Assembly: GCF_900101875.1 (NCBI RefSeq)
Contig: NZ_FNAI01000010.1
Span: 62,001 to 126,000, forward strand
Reading direction: 5' to 3'
DNA: 64,000 nt
DNA from: Mucilaginibacter pineti
GTDB lineage: Bacteria > Bacteroidota > Bacteroidia > Sphingobacteriales > Sphingobacteriaceae
Shown: in pieces, positions 52,901-62,148 of the stretch
Layout of the letters: each line of letters starts with the position of its first letter
How positions within the stretch are numbered: the first letter of the stretch is position 1
Made by a program: the position numbers and the translations under genes
The notes under the pieces: generated by a model
Seen by the model: the letters and a program-made list of their open reading frames with translations, nothing else
Told to the model about the DNA's origin: nothing
Databases searched by the model: none

Positions 52901-53150
52901 CTTTCAAAGGAAAATACAGGCACGCAAAATTGTAGACATGACTCAGCAGCCTGCCCAGGAAAAACATGGTTTAATCAGTAAAATATAAAGGCAGCAAGGG
53001 GAAACCGGAAGCGATGGTAGTGGCATCCTTCGGAGAAGATATAACGGACAGCGCGGGCCGCCTGGGCGGCTCCGGCATAAAAAGTAGCCCAAAAACAATC
53101 TATAATTATTCCTGAAAGGAGTAAGAGCCCGTTTTTCGTGTGGCTATTTA

Positions 53151-53200
53151 GGGGATTCAGAAGCCCGAATGGGGGATTCAGCGTACCAATCAGGGGGATT
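53151..53200. repeat. Three phased GGGGATT repeats
   Basis: GGGGATTCAG at 53151-53160 and 53172-53181, then GGGGATT at 53194-53200; spacings are 21 and 22 bp, two helical turns. Iteron-like or regulator-like layout, but only three copies. Confidence 0.55.
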
Positions 53201-53448
53201 GGCAATCTTAAAAAGTTAACGGTATTTCATGAAAGGCAGACCCAGGGTAACTTAGTTCAACCCAAGCGTAACCCCGGCGCGGATAAGAAGTACCTGCTTA
53301 TGAAAACGATATTATTACACGGTGCAACCCTGCGCTATTATCAAAAACACCCACCATAATTTTCGGTGATGCTGAACTCAGAATCGGCTAGCATAAAATG
53401 AACAGAAATTTAATCAAATCATATCCATGAACATTAAAAACTATACTC

Positions 53449-54924
53449 ATGAAAAAAACCATTATCCTCGCCACGCTGGTCATAGCTACCTGCGTGTGCA
53501 TCCTTTTCGCGTGTAAAAAGAACCAGCCAAGTCCTGCATCCAATGAAGCAATGGCCTCCAAAAATCCTTCGCTAAGGATAAATGCAGTTACGTGTAATTT
53601 TGTTGACCTGACCGGCACGCTTACGACGCAAACCCTTTCCGCCAGTAACGTTTACCGGTTAAACGGCATTGTTATCGTACCGAGCGGACAAACTTTAACT
53701 ATACCCGCAGGCACAGTGATCCAGGGCGTACAATCGTCTACAAATCCCGCCTGGCTTGTAATAGAAAAAGGCGGTAAGTTAATCGCTACCGGAACGGCCG
53801 GCAGCCCAATTGTATTTACAAGCAACCAGCCCGCAGGATCACGCAATCCCGGAGATTGGGGTGGCATTGCTTTTGCCGGAAATGCACCGACCAACGTTAC
53901 CAGCCTAAGTATCCCTTTAAAAACACCTGCAACCTCTTATAACTTAGTCGGAGGTGGCAGTACACCTGCTGATAATTCCGGTAAGCTGCAATACGTGCAG
54001 ATACTTTTTGCAGGTAAAGCAAATTCTACCGACCCGCTGGCTCAATCAGGTTTGATCTTAAATTCGGTGGGAACCGGCACCGCTATTGACCACATACAGG
54101 TGAGCAATTCGCTTAACGATGGTATAGCAACTTATGGTGGCACCGTAAAGCAGACTTTTATGGTGAGCTATAACGCAGGCAGAACTGATTTTCCGATCTC
54201 ATTTGGTTATGAGGGGATTATGCAAACCCTCGCAGCTATGAGATTAAATAATTCTGCCGTACCGCCTAGCAATGCTTATGGTTTCGAAATAAGTAACAAT
54301 GCCAGGACTACTTCTACAGCGACCCCATTGACACAACCGATCATCAGCAATGCGACCGTCTTAGGCCCCAACCATTGCAGCGGAACAACTGTTAGCAGTA
54401 ATTATATCGCCGCTGTACATTTCCGTTTGAATGGCGCGGCCAAGTTTTATAACAGTGTATTCGACGCATGGAATACTTCAGCTACCCAAGCCGGGCTGTT
54501 AATGGACGATGCAGGTTCGATTGCACAAACGGCATCTAACAACCTTGAATTTTCCTATAACTCATTCAGTAATTCAGGGGCAACTCCTTATTCTATCGGT
54601 AGCCTGTCATGGACAGGCAGTGGCGGATGCAGTACATCATTGCCTGTTTGGATCACCGGCGCGGGAACATCAACCTGTAAGGAGGCTGGAAACCAGTTCA
54701 GCGTTACAACGCTTGGTTATGACGGCAGCTTCTGTAATGATTTTTGCAGCAGCGGATTCACGTCTAATTTTGTGTTAGGTACGACAACTTTATCTGCACC
54801 AAATTTTACCTGGGATACAGGCAGTGCATTTAACCATGTAACTTATCGCGGTGCTTTTGGCAGCACGGACTTTACGCAAAGCTGGACCAACTGGTGTGCG
54901 CAGAACACCGCTTATTGTTTATAA
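53449..54924 (+). CDS. Surface lipoprotein with repeated beta-helix-like segments
   Basis: 491 residues: signal with lipobox (CVCILFAC followed by KKNQ), then a beta-rich body with VPSGQTLTIPAGTVIQGVQSS, GSRNPGDWGGIAFAG and repeated short strands. Such GDWGGI-containing lipoproteins are widespread in Bacteroidota surface proteomes; they resemble right-handed beta-helix proteins. Ligand unknown. It begins after the ICE backbone region and is ended by a strong terminator. Confidence 0.78.
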   Translation: MKKTIILATLVIATCVCILFACKKNQPSPASNEAMASKNPSLRINAVTCNFVDLTGTLTTQTLSASNVYRLNGIVIVPSGQTLTIPAGTVIQGVQSSTNPAWLVIEKGGKLIATGTAGSPIVFTSNQPAGSRNPGDWGGIAFAGNAPTNVTSLSIPLKTPATSYNLVGGGSTPADNSGKLQYVQILFAGKANSTDPLAQSGLILNSVGTGTAIDHIQVSNSLNDGIATYGGTVKQTFMVSYNAGRTDFPISFGYEGIMQTLAAMRLNNSAVPPSNAYGFEISNNARTTSTATPLTQPIISNATVLGPNHCSGTTVSSNYIAAVHFRLNGAAKFYNSVFDAWNTSATQAGLLMDDAGSIAQTASNNLEFSYNSFSNSGATPYSIGSLSWTGSGGCSTSLPVWITGAGTSTCKEAGNQFSVTTLGYDGSFCNDFCSSGFTSNFVLGTTTLSAPNFTWDTGSAFNHVTYRGAFGSTDFTQSWTNWCAQNTAYCL

Positions 54925-54954
54925 AACACTATAAGTTTCAACCAGACTATAAAT

Positions 54955-54984
54955 AAAAAAGGGCGTCCGCAGACGCCCTTTTTT
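54955..54984. terminator. Bidirectional terminator
   Basis: A6, then perfect stem GGGCGTC / GACGCCC (54961-54978) with loop CGCA, then T6. Shared by the convergent lipoprotein and T9SS type B genes. Confidence 0.9.
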
Positions 54985-54996
54985 ATACTTGATTGA

Positions 54997-57303
54997 TTAC
55001 CTGATCAGGGTAAGATCCCCCTTATACGTTTTCCGTTTTCTATCGGGATAATCCAATTCGATTATGTAATAATAGGTTCCTACATCACAAGGCTTCCCGT
55101 TTTGCGTTCCGTCCCAGCCCATTTGGCCATTGACTGTACTGAAAACTTCCTGTCCAAAACGGTTAAAGATCCTGAATGCCGCTACTTTCTGATAAGTGAT
55201 GCCTGCTATCCGGAACACATCATTAAGCCCGTCTCCGTTTGGTGAAAATGCATTGGGTACAAAATCAGGCATGGTATAATCAATGTTCACGTTGAGATAG
55301 CCGGTGTCCATGCATCCATTTTGCGCTATACCGATCACCGCGTAAAGCGTAGGCTGTAGTGGCTTAGCTACAGGGTCTGCTTTATTGGCCGAATCCAGGC
55401 TTCCGGAAGGAGACCAGGCATAGAGCAAAGCACCGGTTACATGAACTAACAGGCTATCGCCGTACCGGATAGTCGTATCCCTTGGGGAAGCCACCACAGT
55501 CGGTTTCGGCAAATTCGTAATGGTAGCTGAAAGTGTCGTATCGCAACCGAAGGCAGATGTGAGGTGCAAGGAATAAGAGCCGGAATCCAAACCCAGGATC
55601 GTGTCCCCGTAAGTACTTGAGTGCTCACGTATAATGCTACTATCCGCTGTTTCCCATACGTAAGTTAACACTGAAGTTTCACCGCTATCAACAATTGCCT
55701 GAATCCTTCCCATAAACATACCGGGACAGCTTTGATTGGCTGAAAGTTCAGGAAGACGAATTAACCTTACATGAAAGGTGTCCGTAGTATAATTGCAGTT
55801 TTTAAAGTAGTGCACGAAATAGGTACCTGAATGCATCACCTGCCTTTGTCTTTCTGTGCTTCCGTCCTCCCATAAGTAACAACTGCCCAAACTATCAGCA
55901 AAGAGCATAAGAGAGTCTCTGAAGCAAGCTGTGGGATAGAAAACCATTCCTGCAACAGTATCCGGCGGAGGCGGAGCAACAACGATCTTTTGCTGGATCG
56001 CAGAGCCACTAAAACCGCTTACAAAAAAAGACTTCTCGTAACTGTTGTTAAAGCCATTAGCTACAATGGTGTTGTATTGCGGCTGGCAGGCCGGACCAAG
56101 TAAGTTGGGTTGGTTGATGGTATGAAAAGCAGCACCCGGATTAAAGCCGGGAGGTACATTGACCGGATACTTACAGGTAAAGCTCCCGTTATCGACATAG
56201 ATCTTACCATCCGGCCCTAGTTTCATTTCCCCCAGGGGATTTGGCGTAGTAAAAGCACAGACTGATCCGATTGGTGTGATAGATGGATAATTCGTAAGGA
56301 TCAGCGTTTTTGAATTGGTGATCGCCTGGATGGTCGGCAACGATAAATCATACTGGTATAGCTCTCCGGCCATCACGGGTTCGGTTGATCCGTCCATATG
56401 GTTTTGCGTCGCGTATAATCTGGTTCCGTCAGGAGAAAAGCAAATATCCCTGAAGGTATAATTATTAAAGAGGCTTTGATTGCTCGGAAGCACATTTCCG
56501 GTCGTATCGAGTACCCTGGCATTTTTCAATTTTCCGCTGCACTTCTCAAAATCATACATTTCAATCCCTTTCCAGGAGGTCGTTGCCAAGTGATTGCCAT
56601 CGGGACTGACCTTTAAAAAATCAGGATATACGATCCCATAATAATCGGGTAACGGAAAATTGCTCACCGGCGAAAAGACACTACTTGTATCAATCCCAGA
56701 TGCTGTTACATGGTAGCTATAGTACCCGTTAGTTGTCCTGCCATGGACGACCAACCAAATACCGTTACATCCCTGAAGCGCCGTCATTTTCTCGGCTATT
56801 ACACTTCCGTAAGGTGCAAAGACTATATTTTTCTCATTACTTACGACCGCACCTAAACCGCCATTCAGGCTCATGTCAAGTAAAGTATATAACAACCCAT
56901 TGGAATAGGAGTAAATGATATAATACTGGTTATTGTTGCCCGGGCGCGGGATCACAACCGGCATACAACCATCTGTTTGCATACCGGTTAATAAATTACT
57001 GTTAGATATGGGCGTCCCGTCAGGACGAAACAGGTTCATCAATGTGCCGGAAGGCGAGTTAGTGGTCATTCTCACCACAAACCTTAATGCCCCGTTTGGA
57101 AAACAAACTGCGGAACTATAACCTACGGCTGAAGATACAGGCACAACCGAAATGCCAACCGGGTTCAAGTTAAAGTTTAAAGCCAAATTTGAATTTCCCC
57201 CTTCGGGACTAAAAGTCCAGATGTTATTTTCTCCCTGCGCCCGAAGGAACATAGGGCTTAAAATGAATAAGAGATAACCTAAAAATTTCCTGGTCATGAA
57301 CAT
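54997..57303 (-). CDS. Secreted protein with gliding-motility-type C-terminal (T9SS type B) sorting domain
   Basis: 768 residues: signal peptide, a WD40/beta-propeller-like part (LKVSPDGNHLATTSWKGIEMYDFEKC, FSPDGTRLYATQN), Ig-like repeats and the C-terminal CHU_C/gliding-motility domain (VPNAFSPNGDGLNDVFRIAGI ... FNRFGQEVFS ... GTYYYIIELDY). Exported by T9SS and attached at the surface. It lies 36 bp after the SBBP gene on the same strand, so the two are probably co-expressed. Confidence 0.9.
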   Translation of the reverse strand: MFMTRKFLGYLLFILSPMFLRAQGENNIWTFSPEGGNSNLALNFNLNPVGISVVPVSSAVGYSSAVCFPNGALRFVVRMTTNSPSGTLMNLFRPDGTPISNSNLLTGMQTDGCMPVVIPRPGNNNQYYIIYSYSNGLLYTLLDMSLNGGLGAVVSNEKNIVFAPYGSVIAEKMTALQGCNGIWLVVHGRTTNGYYSYHVTASGIDTSSVFSPVSNFPLPDYYGIVYPDFLKVSPDGNHLATTSWKGIEMYDFEKCSGKLKNARVLDTTGNVLPSNQSLFNNYTFRDICFSPDGTRLYATQNHMDGSTEPVMAGELYQYDLSLPTIQAITNSKTLILTNYPSITPIGSVCAFTTPNPLGEMKLGPDGKIYVDNGSFTCKYPVNVPPGFNPGAAFHTINQPNLLGPACQPQYNTIVANGFNNSYEKSFFVSGFSGSAIQQKIVVAPPPPDTVAGMVFYPTACFRDSLMLFADSLGSCYLWEDGSTERQRQVMHSGTYFVHYFKNCNYTTDTFHVRLIRLPELSANQSCPGMFMGRIQAIVDSGETSVLTYVWETADSSIIREHSSTYGDTILGLDSGSYSLHLTSAFGCDTTLSATITNLPKPTVVASPRDTTIRYGDSLLVHVTGALLYAWSPSGSLDSANKADPVAKPLQPTLYAVIGIAQNGCMDTGYLNVNIDYTMPDFVPNAFSPNGDGLNDVFRIAGITYQKVAAFRIFNRFGQEVFSTVNGQMGWDGTQNGKPCDVGTYYYIIELDYPDRKRKTYKGDLTLIR

Positions 57304-57339
57304 AAATTTGTAGCCAAATGATGGCCTTATCTTGAAAAA

Positions 57340-60195
57340 TTATTCGCCTGATCTTACGATCTGCTGACTTCCGATTTTCCTGCCTGTATGTTCGCTAAAA
57401 CGAAGATTATAAATGCCCGCCGCCAAGCCCTGCAGCGACAATCGGTTGGTGCCTACATGAAGCGAATCCTGCTGGATGAGTTGTCCCGCAATACTGTATA
57501 GCGAAACATTGATCTTTTTCGTTGTAGAAATATTGATCACTTCACTTGCGGGGTTAGGGAATACGGATATTCCAAAGGCTTTTAAAATGTCATTAGTTGC
57601 TGTAGTGAACCCAAACGTGGAAGAAGTATCGCTGCATCCGGCTGTGTTAAAGGCAATGACAGCATAACTTCCTGCGCCATTTGGTGTATAATTCTGATTC
57701 GTAGCGCCGGGAATGGGTTGCCCGTTTAGGAGCCATTGATAGGCAGCATATATCTGCGTAGTAGAAAGTATAACACCGTTCTGTACAATTTGGGGAGCGG
57801 CGGGCAAAGGATTTACTGTGATGGCTAATATTGTGGTATCGCTAATGCTGCAATCATTTACCGCGACGACTTTAATCGTTCCATCATTCCCATTATTAGA
57901 AACAACAATAGAAGCCAGCGTACTGCTACCTGTCCACGCATCCGGCAGTGTCCACCAATAAGAAGTCGCATTGGCTGCGGTAGCCGCCAGATAGGAATTG
58001 GAAGCCCCTGCACAAACGATGGCAGGCCCTGATATGCTATCCGGTTTGGAAGGCGGGGTACAATCTTTTATACGCATGAGAAAGCCGTCATTATCCCCGC
58101 CGCCATTAAGGGATTGCCATGCCCCGCTTGTGCCAATGCCGGTTGCACTAGAGGTAATACCAATGATATATAAATTGGTCAGCTCGTCGCCTGCGATGGC
58201 GTCTGCCTCATCTGCATCAACGCCGCCTATATAACTGCCCCATACTAATGATCCTATATTACTGAACCGGGATATAAAGCCATCATAAGACCCGCCTAAA
58301 GTATTTTGAACCCCGTCTGGTGTTGCCATGCCTGTGCTTCCGGTAAAGCCGCATATAAAAACGCCGGCAGAAGAACCACAATACACATTTGTGGCCGCCT
58401 CTTCGCTGGTCCCTCCATAATAGGTAGCCCATTGCAAAGTTCCGGCATTATTGAATTTGGCAAGCAGGCCATCCTGATAACCGCCGCCATAGGTGGTTTG
58501 ATAGGCCGCTGTTGTTGCCAGTCCACTGGTACTTACAGTTGTACCGCTTACATAGATATTGTTTTGAGAATCGATCGCAAGACCTAAGCCATAATCATCC
58601 TGGTTGCCACCAAGATATGTGCCCCAAATTCTGTTTCCTAAGGCGTCAAATTTAACCAGAAAGGCATCATTGCTACCGCCATTAGTGGTTTGCCCTGTGG
58701 TGGCAATGCCTGTTGTACTGTTACTGATCCCTGTAAGGTAAATATTGCCTGTGGTATCATTCGTAACCCGGTAAGCAGCATCCCCAAAGTTGCCGCCAAA
58801 ATAAGTACTCCATTGTAAAGCGCCAGCGTTATTAAATTTAGCAAGAAAAGCATCCTGGTCGCCGGTGCCTGCAAACAACGCGGTTTGATAAGCGCCCGAT
58901 GTTGCAATGCCTGTCGCGCTATTGGTCTGGCCGCAGAGATAGATATTATTAAAGCGGTCGCAGTGCAATGCCACCGGCCCATAGCCGCCATCGTCGCCTT
59001 CGCCGCCGAAATAGGAGCCCCACAAGCGCTGTCCACTGGTGTCAAACCCTGCTATAAAAGCGTCATAACCTCCGGCGTTAGCTGTATGGAATGCCCCGGT
59101 TGAAGCTAAGCCAGTTGTGCTGAAAGTATAACCCGCGATATACAGTTTTCCAGTGGTATCCTTCGTGATGCTCTTAGCGACATCTTCATCCGCAGTGCCA
59201 TAATAGGTTGACCACATACAGTTACCGGCCTGATCGAATTTGGAGATAAAAGCATCATTGCCAAAATAAGCCGTGCCACCGCCATAAGTAGCCTGATAAG
59301 CGCCGGTGGTCGCGACGTTGGAGGCACTGTTGGTGGCACCTGTGGTATAGATCCTGCCTGCATTACCTGTTACTACATCGCTGATATAATCTACGTCATT
59401 GCCACCGAAGTAAGTTCCCCATTCCAGTACGGGATCGATCACGATGGTTTGTTCGGACGGAGCTGTTGAAAAGGAAAGGACATTGCCTTGCAGGATAAAG
59501 GACGATTTGACGGGACGCTTACTGTCTGCCTGGTAGGCAAAAGGCGCATGTTCGTGAACAGTGCCTAGTGGCGTGGTTGCCAAAAAACTGCCATCGGGCT
59601 GTAGCGCCAAGCCCCTAGCTCCGTTATATTGCAGCTTAATATCAGACGGCCTTCCTCCGGGATGCACGATAAAATCGTGTTCCAGTTGACCATTACTATT
59701 AAAGTAGAACACCCAGTCAATATGCGGATAAACATCCCGGTAAGTTATTTTTTGAAAAGTACGGGCGATGGCACCGCCTGTACCAACAGATGGGAGGTAG
59801 TAGCGTTCATAATAGGCCGCCGGTAATTCTGCTTGCATGATTGCATCGGGATTGGCTCCAATCAACTGCACATCCATCCGGTACAGATCGTGGGCGGCAG
59901 GAGGGAGGCTTTTGTGACCGGGAACAATTGTATTGCCAGCCTGTTGCCTGACATTGATCCATTGGTAATGTAACTGCCCGTTGCCGATAAATAGTTTCAA
60001 CCCGTTTAGTGCGGCCAGTTTAAAGTCGATATCATTGCGCGTTACGCCCTTCTGGTCAGTAACCTGCCCTTTATTTTCTATAAAGGAAAGTGGCCTTTTA
60101 CCTGCAAAGGATTGATAGGGAAAGATAAAAGGGATAAGGGTAATAGCTGCTGAAAAAAAAGAGCATAGCCAAAAATGTAGAAAACGATGCGCCAT
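57340..60195 (-). CDS. SBBP-repeat secreted protein with T9SS type A tail
   Basis: 951 residues from 60195 (MAHRFLHFWLCSFFSAAITL), rather than the longer opening to 60318 which adds a non-signal extension. An N-terminal DUF7948-like region (RPLSFIENKGQVTDQKGVTRNDIDFK) precedes about eight SBBP repeats (WGTYFGGNDVDY..., QWSTYFGGNFGDAAYRV...), a PKD-like part and a Por C-terminal sorting domain (GISVFPNPASEVINISTTKK ... GLAAGIYNLRF). Long extracellular, T9SS-exported. The gene faces a divergent helical protein gene across a 168-bp promoter region. Confidence 0.88.
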   Translation of the reverse strand: MAHRFLHFWLCSFFSAAITLIPFIFPYQSFAGKRPLSFIENKGQVTDQKGVTRNDIDFKLAALNGLKLFIGNGQLHYQWINVRQQAGNTIVPGHKSLPPAAHDLYRMDVQLIGANPDAIMQAELPAAYYERYYLPSVGTGGAIARTFQKITYRDVYPHIDWVFYFNSNGQLEHDFIVHPGGRPSDIKLQYNGARGLALQPDGSFLATTPLGTVHEHAPFAYQADSKRPVKSSFILQGNVLSFSTAPSEQTIVIDPVLEWGTYFGGNDVDYISDVVTGNAGRIYTTGATNSASNVATTGAYQATYGGGTAYFGNDAFISKFDQAGNCMWSTYYGTADEDVAKSITKDTTGKLYIAGYTFSTTGLASTGAFHTANAGGYDAFIAGFDTSGQRLWGSYFGGEGDDGGYGPVALHCDRFNNIYLCGQTNSATGIATSGAYQTALFAGTGDQDAFLAKFNNAGALQWSTYFGGNFGDAAYRVTNDTTGNIYLTGISNSTTGIATTGQTTNGGSNDAFLVKFDALGNRIWGTYLGGNQDDYGLGLAIDSQNNIYVSGTTVSTSGLATTAAYQTTYGGGYQDGLLAKFNNAGTLQWATYYGGTSEEAATNVYCGSSAGVFICGFTGSTGMATPDGVQNTLGGSYDGFISRFSNIGSLVWGSYIGGVDADEADAIAGDELTNLYIIGITSSATGIGTSGAWQSLNGGGDNDGFLMRIKDCTPPSKPDSISGPAIVCAGASNSYLAATAANATSYWWTLPDAWTGSSTLASIVVSNNGNDGTIKVVAVNDCSISDTTILAITVNPLPAAPQIVQNGVILSTTQIYAAYQWLLNGQPIPGATNQNYTPNGAGSYAVIAFNTAGCSDTSSTFGFTTATNDILKAFGISVFPNPASEVINISTTKKINVSLYSIAGQLIQQDSLHVGTNRLSLQGLAAGIYNLRFSEHTGRKIGSQQIVRSGE

Positions 60196-60363
60196 AAAAT
60201 GAAGGTTTAGGATGAGCGAATGGCTGCGGGGAAAGCTCCCCTTGTCGTTTACAAAAGAAAAGCAAAAAAAGGCAATTTTCAAAATTTCTTTTTGGCGATT
60301 GTGAACTTGAATATTCACTTTTTATGTAGAAAATAGCCTAATTTCGATTGAAAACGTAGCTTT
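60196..60363. promoter_or_regulatory. Divergent promoter region
   Basis: Between the SBBP gene (minus) and the 60364 gene (plus). Contains the inverted repeat GTGAA(8)TTCAC (about 60301-60318) and a near -7 box TAATTTCG just before the plus-strand start. Confidence 0.4.
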
Positions 60364-61923
60364 ATGTACCGCAACAGGGACGACCTTCAGGAATTGGTCA
60401 AGATGCTTTCAAAGGGCGAAAAGCGCTATTTCGTTAACTTTTTTAAGGGTTATGACCCCAGCCAGCCGACGCCCTTGTTCCTGCAACTTTACGCCTTGAT
60501 GGAAAAAGGCGAAAGTGAATTGCCCAAAGTTTTTTCAGCGGATTCGCCGCAGGCTCTGACCACGACCAAAAGGAGGCTATACCGGCACATATTGAAGAGC
60601 CTGCGCTCGCTTCATGATGATACCTCTATTGATATGGTTATCCAGAACCAGCTGTCAGAGATCGAGATCCTTTACCGGCTTGGCCTGCCGGAACAGGGCA
60701 TGTTCCTGCTGAACAAGACCTATCAGCTCGCCCGTACCCATGAAAAATTCGGTCTGGTTTTGCAGATCCTGGAATGGGAAAAACGGCTGAATATCGTGAT
60801 GGATACACCTTCGCGGCCAACGGCAGAAATTGTCGCGGAAGAAAAAGCGGTACTGGGGATGTACGGGCAGGTCATGGAACTGGAAAGCCTGTTCAGCCAT
60901 GCCAAAGAACTAAAAAAGCAATATGGCTTTGTGATGGGAACGATGCGGGAGAAGCTTGAAACAGAAACGATCCATGCACCGGGCATGCCAACCGCCAAAG
61001 CCTGCTTGTCGGATAAGGCAACTTATTATTATAATTTCATCCACGCGCTGTATTACTGGATGGTTTTTGACCATCGAAAGGCTTATGATTACAGCCGGCA
61101 ATTGCTGACCTCCAAGGTCAAGGTGGTGTTGCCGTCCGATTATATCGACGGTATCTTTGAGCACATTACTTCCAGCGTCTGCGTGGCCAGCTTCGACGAT
61201 GCGCTTGCAGGGATCAACCTAGGAGCGGCCTATGTGGAGGAACAAAAGCTCAACCAATCCCATGCCTTTATGCTGCGTATGTTCGCCTACCAGGGTACCT
61301 ACCAGATGATCATTTATAACTATATGGGTGACCGGGAAAAGCTGCTCGAAACGATCAGCGATACGGAAGGGAAACTCAAGCTTTACGAAAGCGTGCTGCC
61401 CTTTGAAACCAAACAGGTTATCACCGGCAATTTAATGAACGCCTATATGGGTATCGGCGACCTTGCCAAAGCAGATGTGATATGGGAGGGCATGTTCAAC
61501 CGGCATTCCCAAACGGTACGCAGGGATATCTATGCCGACCTGCACCTGTTCAGGCTTTTTAGTTTGCTACAATCCAAAACCTACGAACTGCTACCATCTA
61601 CAGCCGGGGCCGCTTTGCGTTATTTTCGCAGGTTTGACGATGCTAAAACCGTCTTTGAGGTGGAGCTTCCTATTGCGCTTATACTCAGTAAGGAACGTGA
61701 TTATCATAAGCCCGCGCTGTTAGGAGAATTGATGGAACAAATCAGTGCCATTGTGAGCCGGTTTATAGCAGGAGTAAAGGGCGTTAACGGTTTCCAGGAG
61801 CATTACAGCCGGTACCTGATCTGGTCGGAAGCGATATTAAAAGAGGAAGCCTATCATTTAACAGCCGCCAGATGGTACAAAAAATTCAAAAAGCATATGG
61901 CATCAGTTAAGGGAAAAGCTTGA
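60364..61923 (+). CDS. Large all-helical cytosolic protein (TPR-like), unknown function
   Basis: 519 residues without a signal peptide, helical throughout, with TPR-like pairs of helices (LPEQGMFLLNKTYQLARTHEKFGLVLQILEWEKRL; NAYMGIGDLAKADVIWEGMF). The start MYRNRDDLQELVKMLSKGEKRYFVNFFKGYD is distinctive. Proteins of this type occur in Bacteroidota as scaffolds or regulators, but no name can be given. It is transcribed away from the T9SS-exported SBBP gene and is followed by a terminator. Confidence 0.75.
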   Translation: MYRNRDDLQELVKMLSKGEKRYFVNFFKGYDPSQPTPLFLQLYALMEKGESELPKVFSADSPQALTTTKRRLYRHILKSLRSLHDDTSIDMVIQNQLSEIEILYRLGLPEQGMFLLNKTYQLARTHEKFGLVLQILEWEKRLNIVMDTPSRPTAEIVAEEKAVLGMYGQVMELESLFSHAKELKKQYGFVMGTMREKLETETIHAPGMPTAKACLSDKATYYYNFIHALYYWMVFDHRKAYDYSRQLLTSKVKVVLPSDYIDGIFEHITSSVCVASFDDALAGINLGAAYVEEQKLNQSHAFMLRMFAYQGTYQMIIYNYMGDREKLLETISDTEGKLKLYESVLPFETKQVITGNLMNAYMGIGDLAKADVIWEGMFNRHSQTVRRDIYADLHLFRLFSLLQSKTYELLPSTAGAALRYFRRFDDAKTVFEVELPIALILSKERDYHKPALLGELMEQISAIVSRFIAGVKGVNGFQEHYSRYLIWSEAILKEEAYHLTAARWYKKFKKHMASVKGKA

Positions 61924-61992
61924 TTTGTGAAACCAAAGCCATTTCGTAATTTCATTGCACTTCACAAAAACGTTCGATAATTTTTGTAGGAC

Positions 61993-62020
61993 AGGCCTCT
62001 CTTCGGAGAGGCCTTTTTTT
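61993..62020 (+). terminator. Strong intrinsic terminator
   Basis: AGGCCTCTC (61993-62001) / GAGAGGCCT (62006-62014) with the stable TTCG tetraloop, followed by T7. Confidence 0.93.
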
Positions 62021-62119
62021 AATGATTAACGTATTGCAAGGCCATTACCTTCCCCCATTAACTGAAAGCGTTTCAGGTTAATGTATTTAATATTTAGTTA
62101 ATATAAAGTCTTATATCAT

Positions 62120-62127
62120 TATATTTG
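62120..62127 (+). promoter_or_regulatory. -7 box TATATTTG for the LytTR gene
   Basis: Matches TAnnTTTG, 22 bp upstream of the ATG at 62149 and directly after an AT-rich stretch. Confidence 0.6.
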
Positions 62128-62148
62128 GTTTCCCTAAGACCTATTACA

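Larger units (their letters stand above)
52628..53448. other. GC-rich structured intergenic region upstream of ssb
   Basis: About 820 bp with no convincing ORF (a Pro/Lys-rich minus frame at 52606-52923 has no protein character). It is more GC-rich than the surroundings and contains a hairpin at 52877-52900, the local palindromic GCGCGGCAGCGCGC, and three phased GGGGATT repeats at 53151-53200. It may hold the ssb promoter and leader, a replication-associated site or a structured RNA. Confidence 0.55.

Noticed and set aside
52606-52923. 105-codon minus frame upstream of ssb
   Set aside because: Pro/Arg/Lys-rich without domain character and overlapping hairpins and the ssb start; judged non-coding.
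57340-60195. Long run of DNA repeats in the SBBP gene as a possible repeat array
   Set aside because: The periodicity is explained by the SBBP protein repeats.
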